Source: Sclerodactyla briareus | Taxonomy: Eukaryota; Echinodermata; Holothuroidea; Dendrochirotida; Sclerodactylidae | NCBI GenBank assembly: GCA_026419785.1 | Contig: JAODTK010000211.1 | Coordinates: 62,001 to 126,000, forward strand | DNA length: 64,000 bases | Direction of reading: 5' to 3' | Shown: piece after piece, positions 12,430 through 24,967 of the stretch | Layout: each line of letters opens with the position of its first letter | Position numbering within the stretch: the stretch's first letter is position 1 | The notes under the pieces: model-generated | What the model was told of the DNA's origin: nothing | Seen by the model: the letters and a program-made list of their open reading frames with translations, nothing else | Databases searched by the model: none | Made by a program: the position numbers and the translations under genes

Positions 12430-13674
12430 GTCAAGTGGAGTACTTGTACTTGCCTGTCCTGTTTCAACAGTCTTCTCAAACTACTTGCTCAGCTCGGAGA
12501 GGAAATATGCTTATTGGAAAAAGGAAGAATATTGAATGAACTATTCTTAGTTGCCTGGTGCTCTGCACCTATGATGAAAATGCTGTCTGCCTAAATAAGG
12601 TGTGGAAGTGCTGGGGGATACAGTGCATTCATGTATATTCACTTGATAAACTAAGCAGGCTCATTTACAAAATGAAGAATATTTGCTCAGCAATTGCCTG
12701 TTCTCCTTAAAACTGACATAGTACTGGCAACCGCAATTCTTCTTCCAATCACCTGTCTTACCTTGAATTATCATTGGCTAAGCTCATACATACAACAGCT
12801 GTTTTTGTTTCTGTTCCACAAAGGCACATGGAGTCCTGAATGCATTATCAGGCTTGAACCTATGTTAAAAAAAAAACACAAGGTGTCGGTGTGTGTTTAT
12901 GCCAATTACCAAGTGGTCAGCGTATTTGGTTCCGGGTCCAATGGCCCGGCCTGCCTTTCTCTGAGGCAACCATAGTGAATCCAACATGTTGTTACATACT
13001 TCATAGCATTGCACCCCATCTCACTAGTTATGTCCTGCTGATGGCTTGAGGCCCACTCACTCTGGTAGCATAGCTCTGGAAGGCACTACCGCTTCCTTCA
13101 AGCAGGCGCTATGCCCACTTCCTTTCATCCCCCTAACCGCCCCTGCCCTCCCCCCTCCCCCCCCCTGCTTCGCTGAGGGGTTGCAGTCCTCGTGTGCTAC
13201 ACCCTCGTCTCCCCCTCTTCCTTTCCACCTGGCGGTTCCTCATACAATAGTGCCCTGGGTGACATTGTAGGGAGGAACTGACTGCTCTCCGATGTCACTC
13301 CTCAAGGAACTGCCGCCGTTCAATCTGATAATGTAGCATTTCTGATTATTCCTTTTACCCTTAAGAGCTTTCATTGATATATTTTATCAACTTGTCACAT
13401 TTCCCTGATCCATATACACTCTTCTCATAGTTATCAGTTTCCCAATACTTATACAGCTTTTTGCAATTCTGCCCATTGCACGTGTCACGCAGAAAACAGC
13501 ATCCTGTCAGCACTGTCTGCAACTGTACTATCTTTGTTCCTTGCGCTTTTCCCAAAATATTGTTTCAAATTGTCATATTACATCGAAAATAGGGAAATCC
13601 TGGTAAAGATAGCAGAATCAGTCATTTCAGCAACTTGGGCAGTTTGTTACCCCTAAACCAATTTTTGTTTAGAT
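12430..13674. other. Unassigned intergenic DNA
   Basis: No gene recognised. A pyrimidine-rich C-tract lies at 13138-13166. Short proline-rich open frames over it are compositional. Confidence 0.45.
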
Positions 13675-15397
13675 CAGCGTCCGAAAACACGCTGGCGGAG
13701 GGCGAATCGCCCCCGAAAGTTAAAAAAGATCTCTCATAATCAATTTTAGGGGGGCGAAAAATATCAAAATTTGGGAAAATCGCTTCTTCTGAAATTCTTC
13801 ATTGGCATTGGGTATGTACAAGCAAAAAAGAGATTCTGATTTTTGCGCCAAATACCAATCGGGAATGTTTATGATTTCTGTGAATCATGATCGTTTAGTA
13901 AGACTACTGTTTCATTATAAATCCACGTACAGCGATTAAAATATTCAGTGAGTCACAATTCACATTGGGTAACTGCATTGAAAACCTCCCACTGCAAAAA
14001 CCACCCATCACATGTTCATAACAGTACAGCATATATATATATACACGTGCTTTCTGTACACTCGCAATCGACGCAGCTTTGGGCCGTGGCCGCCGCTCGC
14101 TCAGGATCGATCGTCGACAATCGAGTAAACCCATGGAATACTCATTCAACCAGAAACAAAAGTTTTTTGCAGGAAAATTCTCAAGTTTAGTTGGGATTTC
14201 TTAGCATTATTATTTAAATCGTAAACACGCCGAAACATGTGAAATTGTTATAATTCCTTGCAAGAAAGGTATAAGCGCAGGGTACAAGCTGATTTGTGTC
14301 ACATGCAAACCTAAAATCATCCAAATTAATGAAATTATGACCACAAATTTCGGAAGATTGATTGAGTGGCCTAATGTAAAATTTGCCTATGCTACAGTGT
14401 GTAGTTAGGATACACCTTTTTTGAACTTGATTTCGTGATCGTAGCTATCAGTTCCCTCACTTGTCCCTCCAAGGACATTGTAAATACTGACAGGATAGAC
14501 AGGACATGTTACTGCACTCAGAAAACAGAATATATTGATTTCGAGTGGAAATCTCACAGAGCGGACTAAAATTTAATTTGGTAAAATTGGAGTATCTAGG
14601 TTTTGGAGTGTCTAGGCTGCAGGAGCCGGGAAATAAACACAAGCAGCAGGGCTTATCTCTCGGCCTTACTCCACAGGTGAGGTCACTGCTAACATCATGA
14701 TTAAAACTTGCGGCAAGAAAACCCATTTACAGCCTGTGGCTAGCTCAGTACGCACGAGAGGCGTCTTTCTGTATATGGGTGTGGGGGGGGGGGGGCATGG
14801 ACCTAGTTCCCCAAAAGTTACTGGGTTACCTGTACAGGGGGGAATCAATGAGAGGGCATGTTCAGTTTCCCAGGGTTGCCACCCATGCAGCTACCACTAA
14901 TAACAAGTAGGCAGAGTCACCCTGTTTTTTTTTTTTTTTTTTTTTTTATCATTACCATAATATTTAAGTAGCACTCTGAAATAGCTCCCAAAAATAATGA
15001 GAGGGGCAATTTTTTCTCTGAAAATAATACCCAAAATCGAGAAAGTATTCCGAACCCTGACGAGAAACAATATATTCCATTGTTTTGACGTGCGAGTTAT
15101 AGTGTAACATTGCAGGTTACAGCCAACGAGAGGACCACATGATGCCTTGGAGCATGTCCACTCTCCGCAGGCTCCACTTCCAATCACCCAGCCTCTTATG
15201 AAGGGCTCATTCTAAGTGACTCACCACAGTGGCATTAAACCATTCATGCAGTTTCAAGCCATTTTGAGGGTTTTTTGAACAAAAGTAATGGTTATTCAAG
15301 TGGCCGCCAAAAGCTCTCAAGTAGCCCCGAAAAAGTTTTAGGGGGGCGATTTTTCTTTAAAATAGCCCCCAAAATTTAAAAAGTATTTCGGACCCTG
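13675..15397. mobile_element. hAT-type transposon with perfect 8-bp target duplication
   Basis: The octamer gtttagat occurs at 13667-13674 and 15398-15405. Inside it the left end reads CAGCGTCCGAAAACAC and the right end, reverse-complemented, reads CAGGGTCCGAAATAC. Both subterminal regions carry tttaggggggcga / cgcccccct words in opposite orientation (about 13701-13756 and 15320-15375). The 1.72-kb interior has no recognisable transposase. It contains a G-run near 14780-14794, a T-run at 14926-14947 and a second, nested end of the same family. Confidence 0.8.
14965..15059. mobile_element. Nested terminal fragment of the same hAT family
   Basis: The segment agtagcactctgaaatagct...gtattccgaaccctg is a diverged duplicate of the right end at 15300-15397, in the same orientation, ending CCGAACCCTG. 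No matching left end or target duplication was found. It is therefore either a truncated second insertion or an internal duplication of the terminus. Confidence 0.45.
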
Positions 15398-17040
15398 GTT
15401 TAGATGTAATATTAGTTTACAAATTTTGCAAGCTTCTACTGTTATCTCAGGGCTTGTTCGGGTTTCACTTTTGGCCTTGAAAAGCAGCGGCCATCCTGAT
15501 TTACTACCTGAAGGTTCAGTGTAGTCTTGACACATGTCGATGTGTCCTGTGAGCATATTTAAACCAATTATTCAATACATACAAATCATCTTTCACATTC
15601 TCAATCAAGCATAAAGCCTCTTACTTTCAATGCCAGACATGAAATCAGGAAAATTTGTGATAGGAGCATTCCAAAGTTGACATTTTAATGCTATCACATC
15701 CTCCGCTAAAAAGGAGAATATCCGAGCCGGAGGGGTTTTGCAACATAATCAAATGAGTGGTTATTTACTTCCTCATTGAATACAGTCAGAATAAGTGGTT
15801 AGGCCATCCCACTTGCAGCCGGGGGTTCAAGGTCAGTTCTGCTTCAAAAAGACTAATCGGATATGGGGATATACCAGGTGAGATAACCAATTACAACCAT
15901 GGCCAATAGACTCCAGGGGACAACAGAGCCAATGCTAAAAAGTGGGCAGCCAATATGAAATAATCTGGAGCTGTGCTACATTTAACCTGTGATAAAATGG
16001 GGAAATAACACAAGACCAAGTCCAAAATAAGTAGCATCACATGTCAGTAATTATTCATGCAATGCCACAAGCATAATACTCACCTCTGGTGCTTGCAGAG
16101 TCCAGAGAGCCTCAAAATTGTCCTTGTGCATGCTGACTTTGTTTACATACCCGTACACAGATCAATAGGAAAGTCACAAAAACTGCAATATTATAAACAT
16201 TATTGAATGGTCACAATACCATCAGCATTAAAAATATGTTTTGGTCAGCAGGGTCACATTACTAATTTTGCTTAATAATGAGATTTTCCTGATATTTCAG
16301 ATTGGATAATTTTGTAATTAAATTTCAGAAGGTATGTTGTAGGAGTAATGATTGAGAAAGGGGTTTTGGTGGCTTGTTTCTGTCATTGTCTTTGTCTTGT
16401 ATAATTGCAACATGGGGAAATGATTTATGGAATGAAGAGGTAAATGCAAAAATGTGTGAAATTGAAACAATGTCAGATAAGATGGTGGTGGGCATAAGTG
16501 ATATTTATTATTTATTCAGCACTCACATAGATCAGTTACATGGCTGAAAATGTTAGTGATGGTTATGAAGCCAGTTTATTTCAAAGTCAGTATTGTTTTA
16601 CACACCTGACGAAAATGGACAACGTTGTTCGTATGATGGACGGGAAACGGGAAACCTGTCCCATCAAAATTTATATTATATTGACATATCAGTGATGATA
16701 CATTCAAGATACCAGATGAGATTGTCCCCTGACTGTAGTATGGTGGTTGGACAATTGTGTAATTATTTTTCCATTCATCCTCTGCCCAGTTTCTATTGAA
16801 GGTTGGGATTGCACCTTGAAATTGGTGCTCGACAAGGGGCTATGATCTTTGGGAATATTGATTCAGGGGTGAACATCCGTTACTAAAAAAAAAAAATCAT
16901 GATGGGCCCTATAGAGAGATTCAACCTGCTTTGTGGAAATATTGAAGTCAATGACAGAATTGTTGAAGCGGGGCGGGGATTCCATATGCTTCCCTGTGCC
17001 CATTTCATGATTGACAACGCACCCCAACTTTACATTGCTG
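15398..17040. other. Unassigned DNA with a possible SINE relic
   Basis: At about 15795-15835, gtggttaggccatcccactt...gggggttcaaggtc resembles a decayed tRNA-like head (A-box and B-box-like words), but it is weak. The remainder has no gene or clear repeat. Confidence 0.35.
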
Positions 17041-17049
17041 TTGGCATAC

Positions 17050-17345
17050 ACACATTCAACGAGTGGTTGGCACAATTGGTAAAGCGTCTGCCTTCCACCC
17101 GGGAAACCGAGGTTCAAATCCCGGTCAATCATACCAAAGATTACAAAAATGGAACCTGTTGCCTTCTCGCTGGGCGCTCAGCACAGGGATTGGAGCAGGG
17201 ACAAAACGACGGGGTAGGCCCAATTTGCAAGGGCCGTCTGCGTGTGATTACTCCCACCCCACAGTTAGGGTACTGGCCAAAAAGGCATTATCTTATTCTG
17301 TGTACCTGGTGAAGGATTCGCAGACTAACAATAAGGTGCAGTATC
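17050..17345 (+). mobile_element. tRNA-derived SINE
   Basis: A pol III A box (ttggcacaattggt, 17067-17080) and B box (ggttcaaatcccgg, 17111-17124) sit at the spacing found in tRNA. The acceptor-stem halves do not pair and the anticodon arm is irregular, so this is not a functional tRNA. A body of about 200 bases follows (ggagcagggac, gcaagggccgtctg). Parts of that body recur near 60262-60305. Confidence 0.65.
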
Positions 17346-17349
17346 CAGG

Positions 17350-19200
17350 TCTGCATCCTTGCTGGGCCTCAAATAGGATCGCACCTCAGTCGACAAGTAT
17401 ACCATAAAAAAACACATGCACAAATACTTTTCAGATCATGAATGCATCTATGCAGTGAATGGTCCCTCCCCCCCCCCCCCCTCTCCCCCACTTTCACACT
17501 CCTATAGTAACAACACTCTGGACAGCTGAACAGGCCTAGAAAATTCCTCAGCCTAACCAGGGAACACATCATTTAGCGACCTTTTCTGCAAAAACCGATG
17601 TTGTCATGAAAGTTTGACTTGACTTGTTCTCTATTCTGTATCTAGAGAGAAGGTGGAGGGGTAGTATTGATCATTAAAAATTACCATTCCTTTTTGGTGT
17701 TAGATATTGTCTTTTCTACGAATGATAAAAATACATCTAGGTGATTTTAATTTGGGCTATTGTGTGTTCGCCTAGGTACCATTTGCTCTACAAACCTCCA
17801 CTGGTCTAAAGTGTGGAGATGGAGGATCAATATTCATACAACGTCTCTCCACTCAAGTGATCACACTGATTTACTCATTCACTCATGGGAACACATGCCT
17901 GGAAGGGTCTCGCATCCATCTGCAGCTTCCAATCACTTGTAGCAGACTCGCACTCAGACAATTCCAGAGTATAGGATGCTGGCATTGGAGATCCCCATTT
18001 ATTGTCTGGAAGGGTGGTAAATGGAGATAGGTCTCGCTCTGAACACCGGAAAAAAAGCTAATCAGCTCTAACCCACAATCTCTGGTCAGTTGATCTCTAG
18101 TCTCCAGCTGAGCTATTCAACCTCTGATCTACATGTTATTGAAGACACCTATTACCACATTGTTTGTTAGAGGGGGGAGGGGGTAAGTCGAGGTCGGTGG
18201 AGGTCAACTATGTGAACACAATAGGCACAAAATGCTTATCCGAGAAAATATTTGGTATGAATCTTTTGAAACTTATGAGAACCAGGTTTGTTTGAATGAA
18301 ATAGGGTGTCATTTGATGAGTCTCACTTCTAGAAGACTTGGGAAAGCATCAACCCACAGACCTGGTTGTCATGGCAATCTTGATTACAAAATTGGACATA
18401 AGTGAAGACGGCACGAGGTTGATAAATATAGACTTGGAGAAGGAAATAAGCATGGGGATAGACTGGATGAGGTTTGTAGAGAGACACACCTGGTCATAAG
18501 GAACAACCGTTCCAGCATCACCCTCAAGGCGGCCTTGTGGGAAATGCAGGGATGCATATGTGGACAAACAACCACATTCCCTCATGGCTTCAGATTAAAA
18601 CTGCTTCACATTCCGAGGAGGGAAATAATAACTGACTGGAGAAATCTAAATTGCCTGAAGACGAATGAAATGTGAGAATAAGATGCCAAGAAGTCCACAA
18701 CAAGTACATGGCGATAATGATGGATGGAATTGTGCAGACACCAAATGTTGAAATGCACTATTTCAAGCATAGCCAAAAATATGCTACGGAGGCTGCTGCC
18801 TAGGAGATGGAAAGACAAATACCAACCATGGAAAAGAATAAACGAAATGAAACCGTAATTGAAGAAAAAAGGAAAGATTAAGAAGAATGCGATGCAAAAA
18901 AAGAAGTAGAAGATAAGATTTATGCCTCCTCAGAATGGTTCAAACGAAATTGAATGTCCGGAAGCATAAAAACATATGGGACAGAGTGATAAGAATAAAA
19001 TAGCATCCACATAAGAGGGCCATAGAAGCACATGTGGTTAGAAACGTAGATTGTTAAAGACTATAAAAAGCATAGGAATGATATATACATAGGGACTCAT
19101 CAAAAAGCATAAGTGTGATATGAATGTAAAAGAAGTTAAAAAGCCTGATTGCACTGCCCAGGAAGGAAAACCGATAACGGTTAGTATGAGAAAACAAGAG
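17350..19200. other. Unassigned intergenic DNA
   Basis: No gene or clear repeat. There is a C-run at 17466-17482. The purine-rich stretch 18830-19130 gives many A-rich short frames without domain signal. Confidence 0.45.
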
Positions 19201-20087
19201 TCTTAGTCTACCATGCGTGGGATACGACGATTGTTCACAACGCTAGGAGCGGATGTTTGGTTCTTCCCATATTGACCTCAGTTTGTTCCGAACACGGGAG
19301 GTATAACCGATATAACATTAGGCAGACTCTCGGAAACAATCTTCCCCGCTCTCGTAATAAGATCATCAATAATTACATCCCACTTCGGGGATATGATGGT
19401 TTGGCTTCGCCGTCTCCGGTCGCCGCGTTTCTTGTTAGCGTAATAACTCTGCAACACTCTCCGTTGGCGAAATCGGCACATGTCCGCCTGAGTGAAACCT
19501 CGGATGATTTCGAACGTGGCGTCGCCACATGAACGGGGTCCGATAATTGCATCAATTTTCACGATGAAGATTGTCCCCATTAGCGCAATAACTCTCTAAC
19601 ACATGTCGTTTGAGGACGAACTTGGCACACATATTCCGCTATGAGTGAAAGCGCCGTGGGTTCGAAAGTGGATGTCGCCACACGCAGGGTCAAGCTAATT
19701 TGCATATTTGCGCCAATTTCAAAGTTGCCGGATTTCCATGACACTTGGTAGGTGGGGACTATGTTTGGTCCCGAAAAAAAGTGGAGGACATGATCGGGGG
19801 TGCATAGAGGTCGAAGTCACGCTAAGTCGCATAATTTGCGCATTTTCGAAAGTTGGTTTGATTTCCACGAAACTTGGTAGGTGGGGACTATAATTAGTCC
19901 TGAAGAAGTGAAGGTCACTAGAGGTCATCAGAGGTCAAAGTCGTGCTAATTTGCCCAATTTGCGCATTCTTCGAAAGTTGGTCCGATTTCCACAATCCCG
20001 ATGGCAAACTCTAACCATCTTCATGCACCCACTGATCGCGAGGTGGGGATATACACGTTGGCGGTTTACCGCCAAGCATGTGTCTAG
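19200..20087 (+). mobile_element. Helitron-like element with intact 3' hairpin and CTAG terminus
   Basis: The 3' end is diagnostic. An 18-base perfect hairpin (ttggcggt, tt, accgccaa; 20058-20075) is followed after 8 bases by CTAG at 20084-20087 and then T, the arrangement of Helitron 3' ends inserted between A and T. The interior holds two minisatellites, ~146 bp (attagcgcaataactct at about 19434 and 19580) and ~130 bp (tttccacgaaacttggtagg near 19729, 19859 and 19986). No Rep/helicase coding is seen, so it is non-autonomous. It interrupts the LINE reverse transcriptase that resumes at 20091. The 5' boundary is not resolved and 19200 is approximate. Confidence 0.65.
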
Positions 20088-21170
20088 TTTTCAAATGTGT
20101 TTCATCGGTGTTGCCAACTCGGCATTTCTTACAGTAGGTCCACACAGAGCAGATTACGGCATTAATCAACATGGCAAGGATTTTAGGGCTAACATCAAAC
20201 GAATGTAATTTACGAAGACAATACAGACGTGGTCTTAAGCGCTTCTCAACAGATTGAACGTGGTCTTTCCAATTCAAATCATCATTCAAATTACCACCCA
20301 AGATATTATACTCTGAAACTCGTTCAACAAGACTGCCTTTGATAGTGATCAGATCAAACAAATAATGGTACTTTGTTCGAAAATCGATAACCATGGGAAT
20401 CGTCATTATTTACCACCACTGAGGGCAGTATCATCAGCAAATTTGATCAGGAGCAGTGTGGGGATGTAGAACGAATATCAGAAGTGTAAACAGTAAATAG
20501 AGAAGGTGCCAAAACTGTACCCTGGGGGACACCAGTACGTTTGAGGTCATCACTACAGATTTGTTTCAAACTGTGAGGGATTCGTCAGATAGTGAAGAAG
20601 CCAACGAATCAGAGAATGGGGGATAACATGCATTTTAGATAGTCGTCAGCAAGTAGATGGGTTGAATTTTATAAAAGCAGATGAGAAATTGAGATACATT
20701 ATACGGGCCGAAGCATTCACCCTGGTATTTTCTAAGTGAGCGTAGGGCTTGTCGAGCATTAAAAGAACAGCATCTCCAGTATTTCGACCTTCAGCGTATG
20801 CAAACTGCAATGGGCAGGGGTCCAAACGACGAGAGAGCATGGCTAAGAGAATTAACACGAATTCCACACATTTTCCATGGCACTAGAGTAAGGGCGACTG
20901 GGCGTAGTCATGCATGCATGGAATAGGGGATTTTTTAGGCACAGGGATGATGCAAGACTGCTTCTAAATGGTTGGAATGGACTGGGTACTGAACGATAGA
21001 TGAAAAATATATGTGACTATACCAGCAAGTTGGCCAGAGCAGGCTTTCAGAACCCGAGGAGACAGCATGTCCGGACCAGCTGCTTTGCACGAATTGGTTT
21101 TCGCAAACTAGTTCCGAACCATGTCCTCCGTAATGTCCATAAATGAAACAGGTTCAGCAGGTAACCGGCC
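20010..21170 (-). pseudogene. CR1/L2/Rex-like LINE reverse transcriptase, degenerate
   Basis: Read on the minus strand, frames in succession give KAAGPDMLSPRVLKACSGQL (near 21090-21030), IIPVPKKSPIPCMHDYAQSP (near 20960-20900), DPCPLQFAYAEGRNTGDAVL (near 20820-20760), a GVPQGTVLAPSLFTVYTSDI block (20533 downward) and the catalytic KFADDTALSGG block (FADD at 20441-20430). The thumb-like LNWKDHV...RLYCLRKLHSFDV follows near 20280-20190. This is the standard block order of non-LTR reverse transcriptases of the CR1/L2/Rex type. Stops and frame changes lie between blocks, so it is inactive. Its 3' part is cut off at about 20090 by the Helitron. The open frame entering the Helitron below 20090 is not LINE. 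Confidence 0.85.
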
Positions 21171-21244
21171 CTAAACAGTTTACTTCCAATCTGGTGGGAG
21201 AAATCTAGCAATCAAAGCTGATTACAGGAAAGCATAATAACTGG

Positions 21245-21735
21245 AAATGATCAATTACGCTACGAAAGCAAAATAAATGTGTTTAAAAAGTATCTGTAAT
21301 AAGAAAACGAGGGCACAACAGTAAAGACATAGGCTGACCACGAAACAAGCAAAAGGAATAAAATCAATTGAGAAACGAAAAAGATGTGTTTTAGAAGTTT
21401 CCTAAATATGGCGAGAGATTCAGCAGTCTTTATGCTGTGTGGCAGGTCGTTCCAGAGCTTCGGTGCAGCGATAGAGAAAAGCGCGATCTCAGTAATACTG
21501 GTTGAGACATTTTCGGGACCACGAGGAGTGACTGAATCATGCTGAACGTCCCGGAATGTAAGCAGTGAGAAGATCTGTGGTGCAAGCAGGAGCAAGACCG
21601 TTGAGTGACTTGCTGCTAGTGTGCATTAAATTTTTTATACACAATGTGGTCTTTCACTGGAAGCCAATGAAGCTCGTTCTTCCGCAAGGCATTTAGGTTC
21701 ACATTCTTGTCACCAACACCCAGTACAACGGTGAG
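21245..21735 (-). pseudogene. C-terminal fragment of a second LINE ORF2
   Basis: Minus-strand translation gives LRKNELHWLPVKDHIVYK, then SLNGLAPA, then FSIAAPKLWNDLPHSIK followed by ESLAIFRKLLKHIFF. These are the LHWLPV, GLAP and APxLWNxLP...FK..LK..LF motifs found at the C-terminus of many LINE ORF2 proteins. Frameshifts are present. On the minus strand this tail lies immediately upstream of the N-terminal reverse transcriptase part of the neighbouring LINE, so the two are head-to-tail copies rather than one element. Confidence 0.75.
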
Positions 21736-21739
21736 GAGG

Positions 21740-24700
21740 AAGGGGGGGGGGGGCACTGACATAAAGAGGATGCCTGAGCCTCAGCGAACTCGCTGCCTGA
21801 CGGAGGCACATGAAGTACAGGAGCTGCTATCTGAAATTACAAGATGCATGGAGCATGTTGTTTGAAGAAGATAGCATTAACGGGAGCAAAACACCACAGG
21901 AGAGCTAACAAGGACCGATATACTCACTGGAGAAGTGGAGGGCGCAGCGGAGAACCCTTAGATAAGTTAGCCCTGGATCCGTTGTTGTGTATGCCGAGCC
22001 AGTACGCATGGGAAAAACTGCGAATTCACGTGAGCCTAGTTTGGGTCAGTGTCTGAATATGTTCTGGACCGGGTCTTTTCAACAGCTGGCGGCGCTTTGA
22101 GACATTCCAAATGACGCGCGACGGACTGGCTGTGAACAAATTTGAAAATAAAGATGAAATACAGAAAAACTGTCAGACAGTGAAAATATTACTTTCATGA
22201 TGTTGAAAATAGAAAACATTGTTGATGCCATTTTGCAGAGTCTGGGAAGAATATACATTGATTGGGTTCCTTCTGACGTTTCTGGAAATGAAAATTCTGA
22301 ATTGGGTCTTTTTTGGGACGTTACTTATACTGCCCTGGGGCGTGGGAAATGCCGTTTCCTTCAGTCCGGGGGGTATGTCAGGATTTTGGTGAGCTTTGCT
22401 CAGATAGTAACATCGGGACTTTTATTCGTGAAATCGTGATTTGAAACCGAATAAAGTGACTTTGATCAGTTTATTTAATTAAATCACTTCAAGTCATTAT
22501 TTTTTTTAACAAGGCAGTGTCAAGAACAGTTTCAGCTAGGTAATGAGTTAGGCTACCTGGGCTCAATTCATTATAGGGCCTACCAGCCGATTGTCTCGCG
22601 CTGGTTATCCAGGTGTCACTGGCTGAAGCTAGCATCCACTAGTCCGCAGCGCAGGCTAGGCGCAGGCACAGCGCAGACGCAGCGCAGGCACTGCGCAGTC
22701 CGCAGAAATCGAAAACGTAGGGATAACCAAAAGGTGCATCCGCAGATTGCTGCGGATAAACTGACCTCTATATACTGACAGCTGTCATAACCATGGAATG
22801 ACTGGAACATGTCTACCACATTGGCCAATATTGCTATCAGTGCCCAGCAACAAGTACGCAGCACAACTCATCCGAGCCTTGTGGCAGGGAACAGTGGAAA
22901 CACACTTCCCACAGAAATGAATATCTGACATGGTTGACAGCATAGTTATGGTTGGACCACTCCAGAGGCAATACACAAACAAGGCAACAAGTTACTATTA
23001 AACAGCATTCAGGTGTGTGTGGGGGGGGGGAGGGAGGGTCCAAGCACCCATGGCTAATGAAAGCTTACTGTGCCCACACATTTCTAGGTCACCAATGAGA
23101 AATTGGACCGAGATGTGTTAGAAGATTAATGACTTCTGGAATGGTCTTGTTTGTTTTTTGCGTTTCCACAGAGATAAGGAGTACATAACCAATCCTGCAG
23201 AGGCTACACATTATTATGACTAAAAATGTAATTTATCCTAGCCAGTGGCATGCTTTCATCCACTCACAAGTTTCAACCTGATTGCATGTATGCTTCAGAA
23301 GTTACGAATGAACGGGAAGACAGATATGGACGAACGAACGAACGGACGAACGACACGAACGGAGGAGAGACATGATGACTTGAGAGCTGCTCACCGCCAG
23401 CTAAAATCCAGGCAATCCGTTCAAGTTAGTTGAATATTACGGCAATAGGCACTAGGTGACCTCAATCTAGTTGTTTGTAGGATCATGCGGTATGTAGAAA
23501 TTGTTACGGGCGGTAACCTGAGAGTCGGAATTTTACTCTGAATCAATTATGAACTGGTCCGGATTGTGGATTTGTAGAAACTTTGGTAGTATCTCCATCG
23601 TGTGATAAGGCAGCCTACATTGGTCACCCTGTGGGGACCTTGAATATTACTGTTCCTAGCAGGAAGTGCCCCCGGGAAGGATATGTGCACTCAACTGTGA
23701 ATCTCCTCATGATGAAAGGGACAGGTGCTTCCCACGCTTTTGAAATCTTACCCGAAATAGGGAGGACAATATGGGTGGTTTTCAGGAAAGTTAGGGGAAA
23801 TGAAAAATCAGGGAATTGGCGGAAGATCTGAAATTCCCCAACTCATTCGCTCCATTATCTACAGAAAACGAGCCACTGTGAGCTTCCCGGTCTCTTCTGT
23901 TAAAGAGTCCCTTTCCTCAAGCTCTGTTTATATATATAGGAGCATAACCCGGAGAAAAATGAACCCACTCAAGAAAAATTCTGGACTCCATTTCGGGAAG
24001 AATGAAAAAAAAAGAAAGGGAAGCACTAACCTCAGAGTTTGATTTGGATGTGTTAAACGAAAACGCAAACGCTGCGTGGGCGCCGATACCTGACATATGG
24101 CTGACTACAATCTTTCACGTATTTGACCCCTGCCCTGTTTGATCTGACCACACAACAACAGACGGGGGGGGGGCAAACGACATAAGAGTCGGCCAGTTTC
24201 AAGTATAGCCAGATTATGCCAATATTGGATCGTGATTCGCGGTTTCCACGATGAAAACCGTATTCTTTTCGAGCAGAGCTAGGTAAATACGGGGTTACTG
24301 TCATTGACCGAGATGTTAAAAGATATATGTTCTCTTGTCTAATAACGTGGAAATAGTATTTTATTTACGGAAAACAGGTTTGGGATGACATCTTAAAATG
24401 CCTAAATTCACTGACGCCTTAAATGGTTTTCATCTATTGTTTGCAAGACCAATTCAGCTCAAACTCAATTGTTTGCAGTTATGCGCGGAAACCTGTCGCG
24501 ATGGATATGGTGCGGGTGGTTGGGGTAATGTTCCCGGTTTGTTTTGCTAGGTTATTTTGGGTTCTGGGGCAACCCGCGGTGGGGGATCTGACATATACCG
24601 CTATGTTGGAAACAGTGTACAAACAGGAGTTCAGCATGCACATACTCCGGTATTTCAGGCTTTTGTTCCCAGTGAAACCTGTCCGGGGGCTCTCCACCCC

Positions 24701-24960
24701 ACCCTCTACCATAGACACCACTGTAGTACCTTGTGAATCAAGTTTAGATTGGCCTACTTTGCTGAGACTGCCCATGAATAATATCAAAGTTGTCATAGGG
24801 GGGCCACTGGGAGTTAGTGTAAGCATGGCTACACTGAGAGCTTTAATACCACGAGGGACACACACAAGTTTATAGGGTGTCCTTGAGACTGGACTCAGTT
24901 GATAACACAAAAACTTACTGTTGACCATAGGACAGCATGGATGAAGGACTATTATCTCAT
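21740..24960. other. Unassigned intergenic DNA with simple repeats
   Basis: No gene recognised. There are G-runs near 21744-21757 and 23020-23032. A GCGCAG-rich patch lies at 22637-22707 (repeated gcgcaggcac / cgcagtccgcag). A (GAAC)n-like tract lies at about 23330-23362. Open frames on both strands at 24420-25070 are long for this window but have no recognisable domain. Confidence 0.45.
22637..22707. repeat. GCGCAG-rich short tandem repeat
   Basis: About seven irregular copies of a 6-10-base word based on gcgcag/gcaggc lie here, with the palindrome ctgcgcag inside. The patch is much more GC-rich than its surroundings. It could be a subterminal repeat of an undetected transposon end, because several hAT-like elements in this window have such ends. 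Confidence 0.5.
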
Positions 24961-24967
24961 ACTGCAG

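Noticed and set aside
17050-17130. Possible tRNA gene
   Set aside because: The A and B boxes are present, but the acceptor and anticodon stems do not pair. It is better explained as the head of a SINE.
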